The notes under the pieces are model-generated. The model saw only the letters and a list, made by a program, of their open reading frames with translations. It did not search any database and had not been told where the DNA came from. Source: an uncultured Mycoplasmatota bacterium (GTDB taxonomy: Bacteria > Bacillota_I > Bacilli_A > RF39 > UBA660). From it: a stretch of 5,632 bases of DNA. The position numbers were made by a program, and so were the translations under genes. The DNA is taken from the NCBI GenBank assembly GCA_900556025.1, contig USNG01000056.1, forward strand, positions 1-5,632, read 5' to 3'. Positions 5,588 to 5,632 of this stretch are shown in pieces (the stretch's first letter is position 1; each line of letters starts with the position of its first letter).

Positions 5588-5632
5588 GTCAATGTAAATG
5601 AAGAAGATATGTCAAAGGCTTGTGTACGCTAA
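5588..5632. other. Right edge of window, no gene supported
   Basis: Upstream of the minus-strand promoter the plus strand holds only a 17-codon frame (ATG 5579 to TAA 5632) overlapping the -35 box, with no ribosome binding site. I do not call it a gene. Confidence 0.4.

Noticed and set aside
5579..5632. 17-codon plus-strand frame at the window edge
   Set aside because: It overlaps the -35 box of the minus-strand gene, has no ribosome binding site, and is too short to support.

Overview
The window is strongly AT-rich DNA. Its codon use (AAA, TTA, ATA, GAA, AAT), A/G-rich ribosome binding sites, UGG-coded tryptophan and absence of in-frame UGA fit a low-GC Gram-positive bacterium (Bacillota) using the standard bacterial code. 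An uncultured gut Bacilli/Clostridia-type lineage is my guess. No rRNA, tRNA, CRISPR array or insertion sequence was seen.

Left part (1-1631), plus strand: the last 18 codons of a gene, a complete 359-aa single-pass surface protein that is a paralogue of it, and a 152-aa single-pass surface protein. The close spacing suggests one transcription unit of exported, membrane-anchored proteins of unknown function.

Middle (1632-2337): a decayed stretch. It holds a start-less open frame ending at 1816, a small gene (1836-2037) that becomes one 67-aa frame if one A is restored in each of two A-runs, an A/T-rich terminator-like hairpin, and a 59-codon frame (2101-2280) directly before the recombinase gene.

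Right part: 2338-5073 encodes one uninterrupted 911-aa protein. Its first ~550 residues are a large serine recombinase with catalytic Ser95 and a four-Cys zinc ribbon. Its last ~350 residues are a class B penicillin-binding-protein (PBP) transpeptidase domain with all three active-site motifs (SVVK, SSN, KTGT) and an apparently natural C-terminus. The PBP's own membrane anchor and N-terminal domain are missing. My favoured reading is that DNA to the left, including the recombinase gene, belongs to a mobile or excisable element inserted inside a chromosomal PBP gene. The right junction would lie near 3994-4025, where the recombinase frame runs into the PBP frame. The left half of the PBP gene would then lie outside the window. 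If so, excision could restore the PBP and change the recombinase C-terminus, comparable to skin/sigK elements or to SSV-type integrases whose attachment site lies inside int. A fixed domain fusion or an assembly chimera are the alternatives.

The fused gene converges on a minus-strand gene (5078-5536) for a small cytoplasmic protein with a GGMGSFND motif. The two stops sit inside one shared hairpin terminator. The minus-strand gene has a clear promoter and ribosome binding site.
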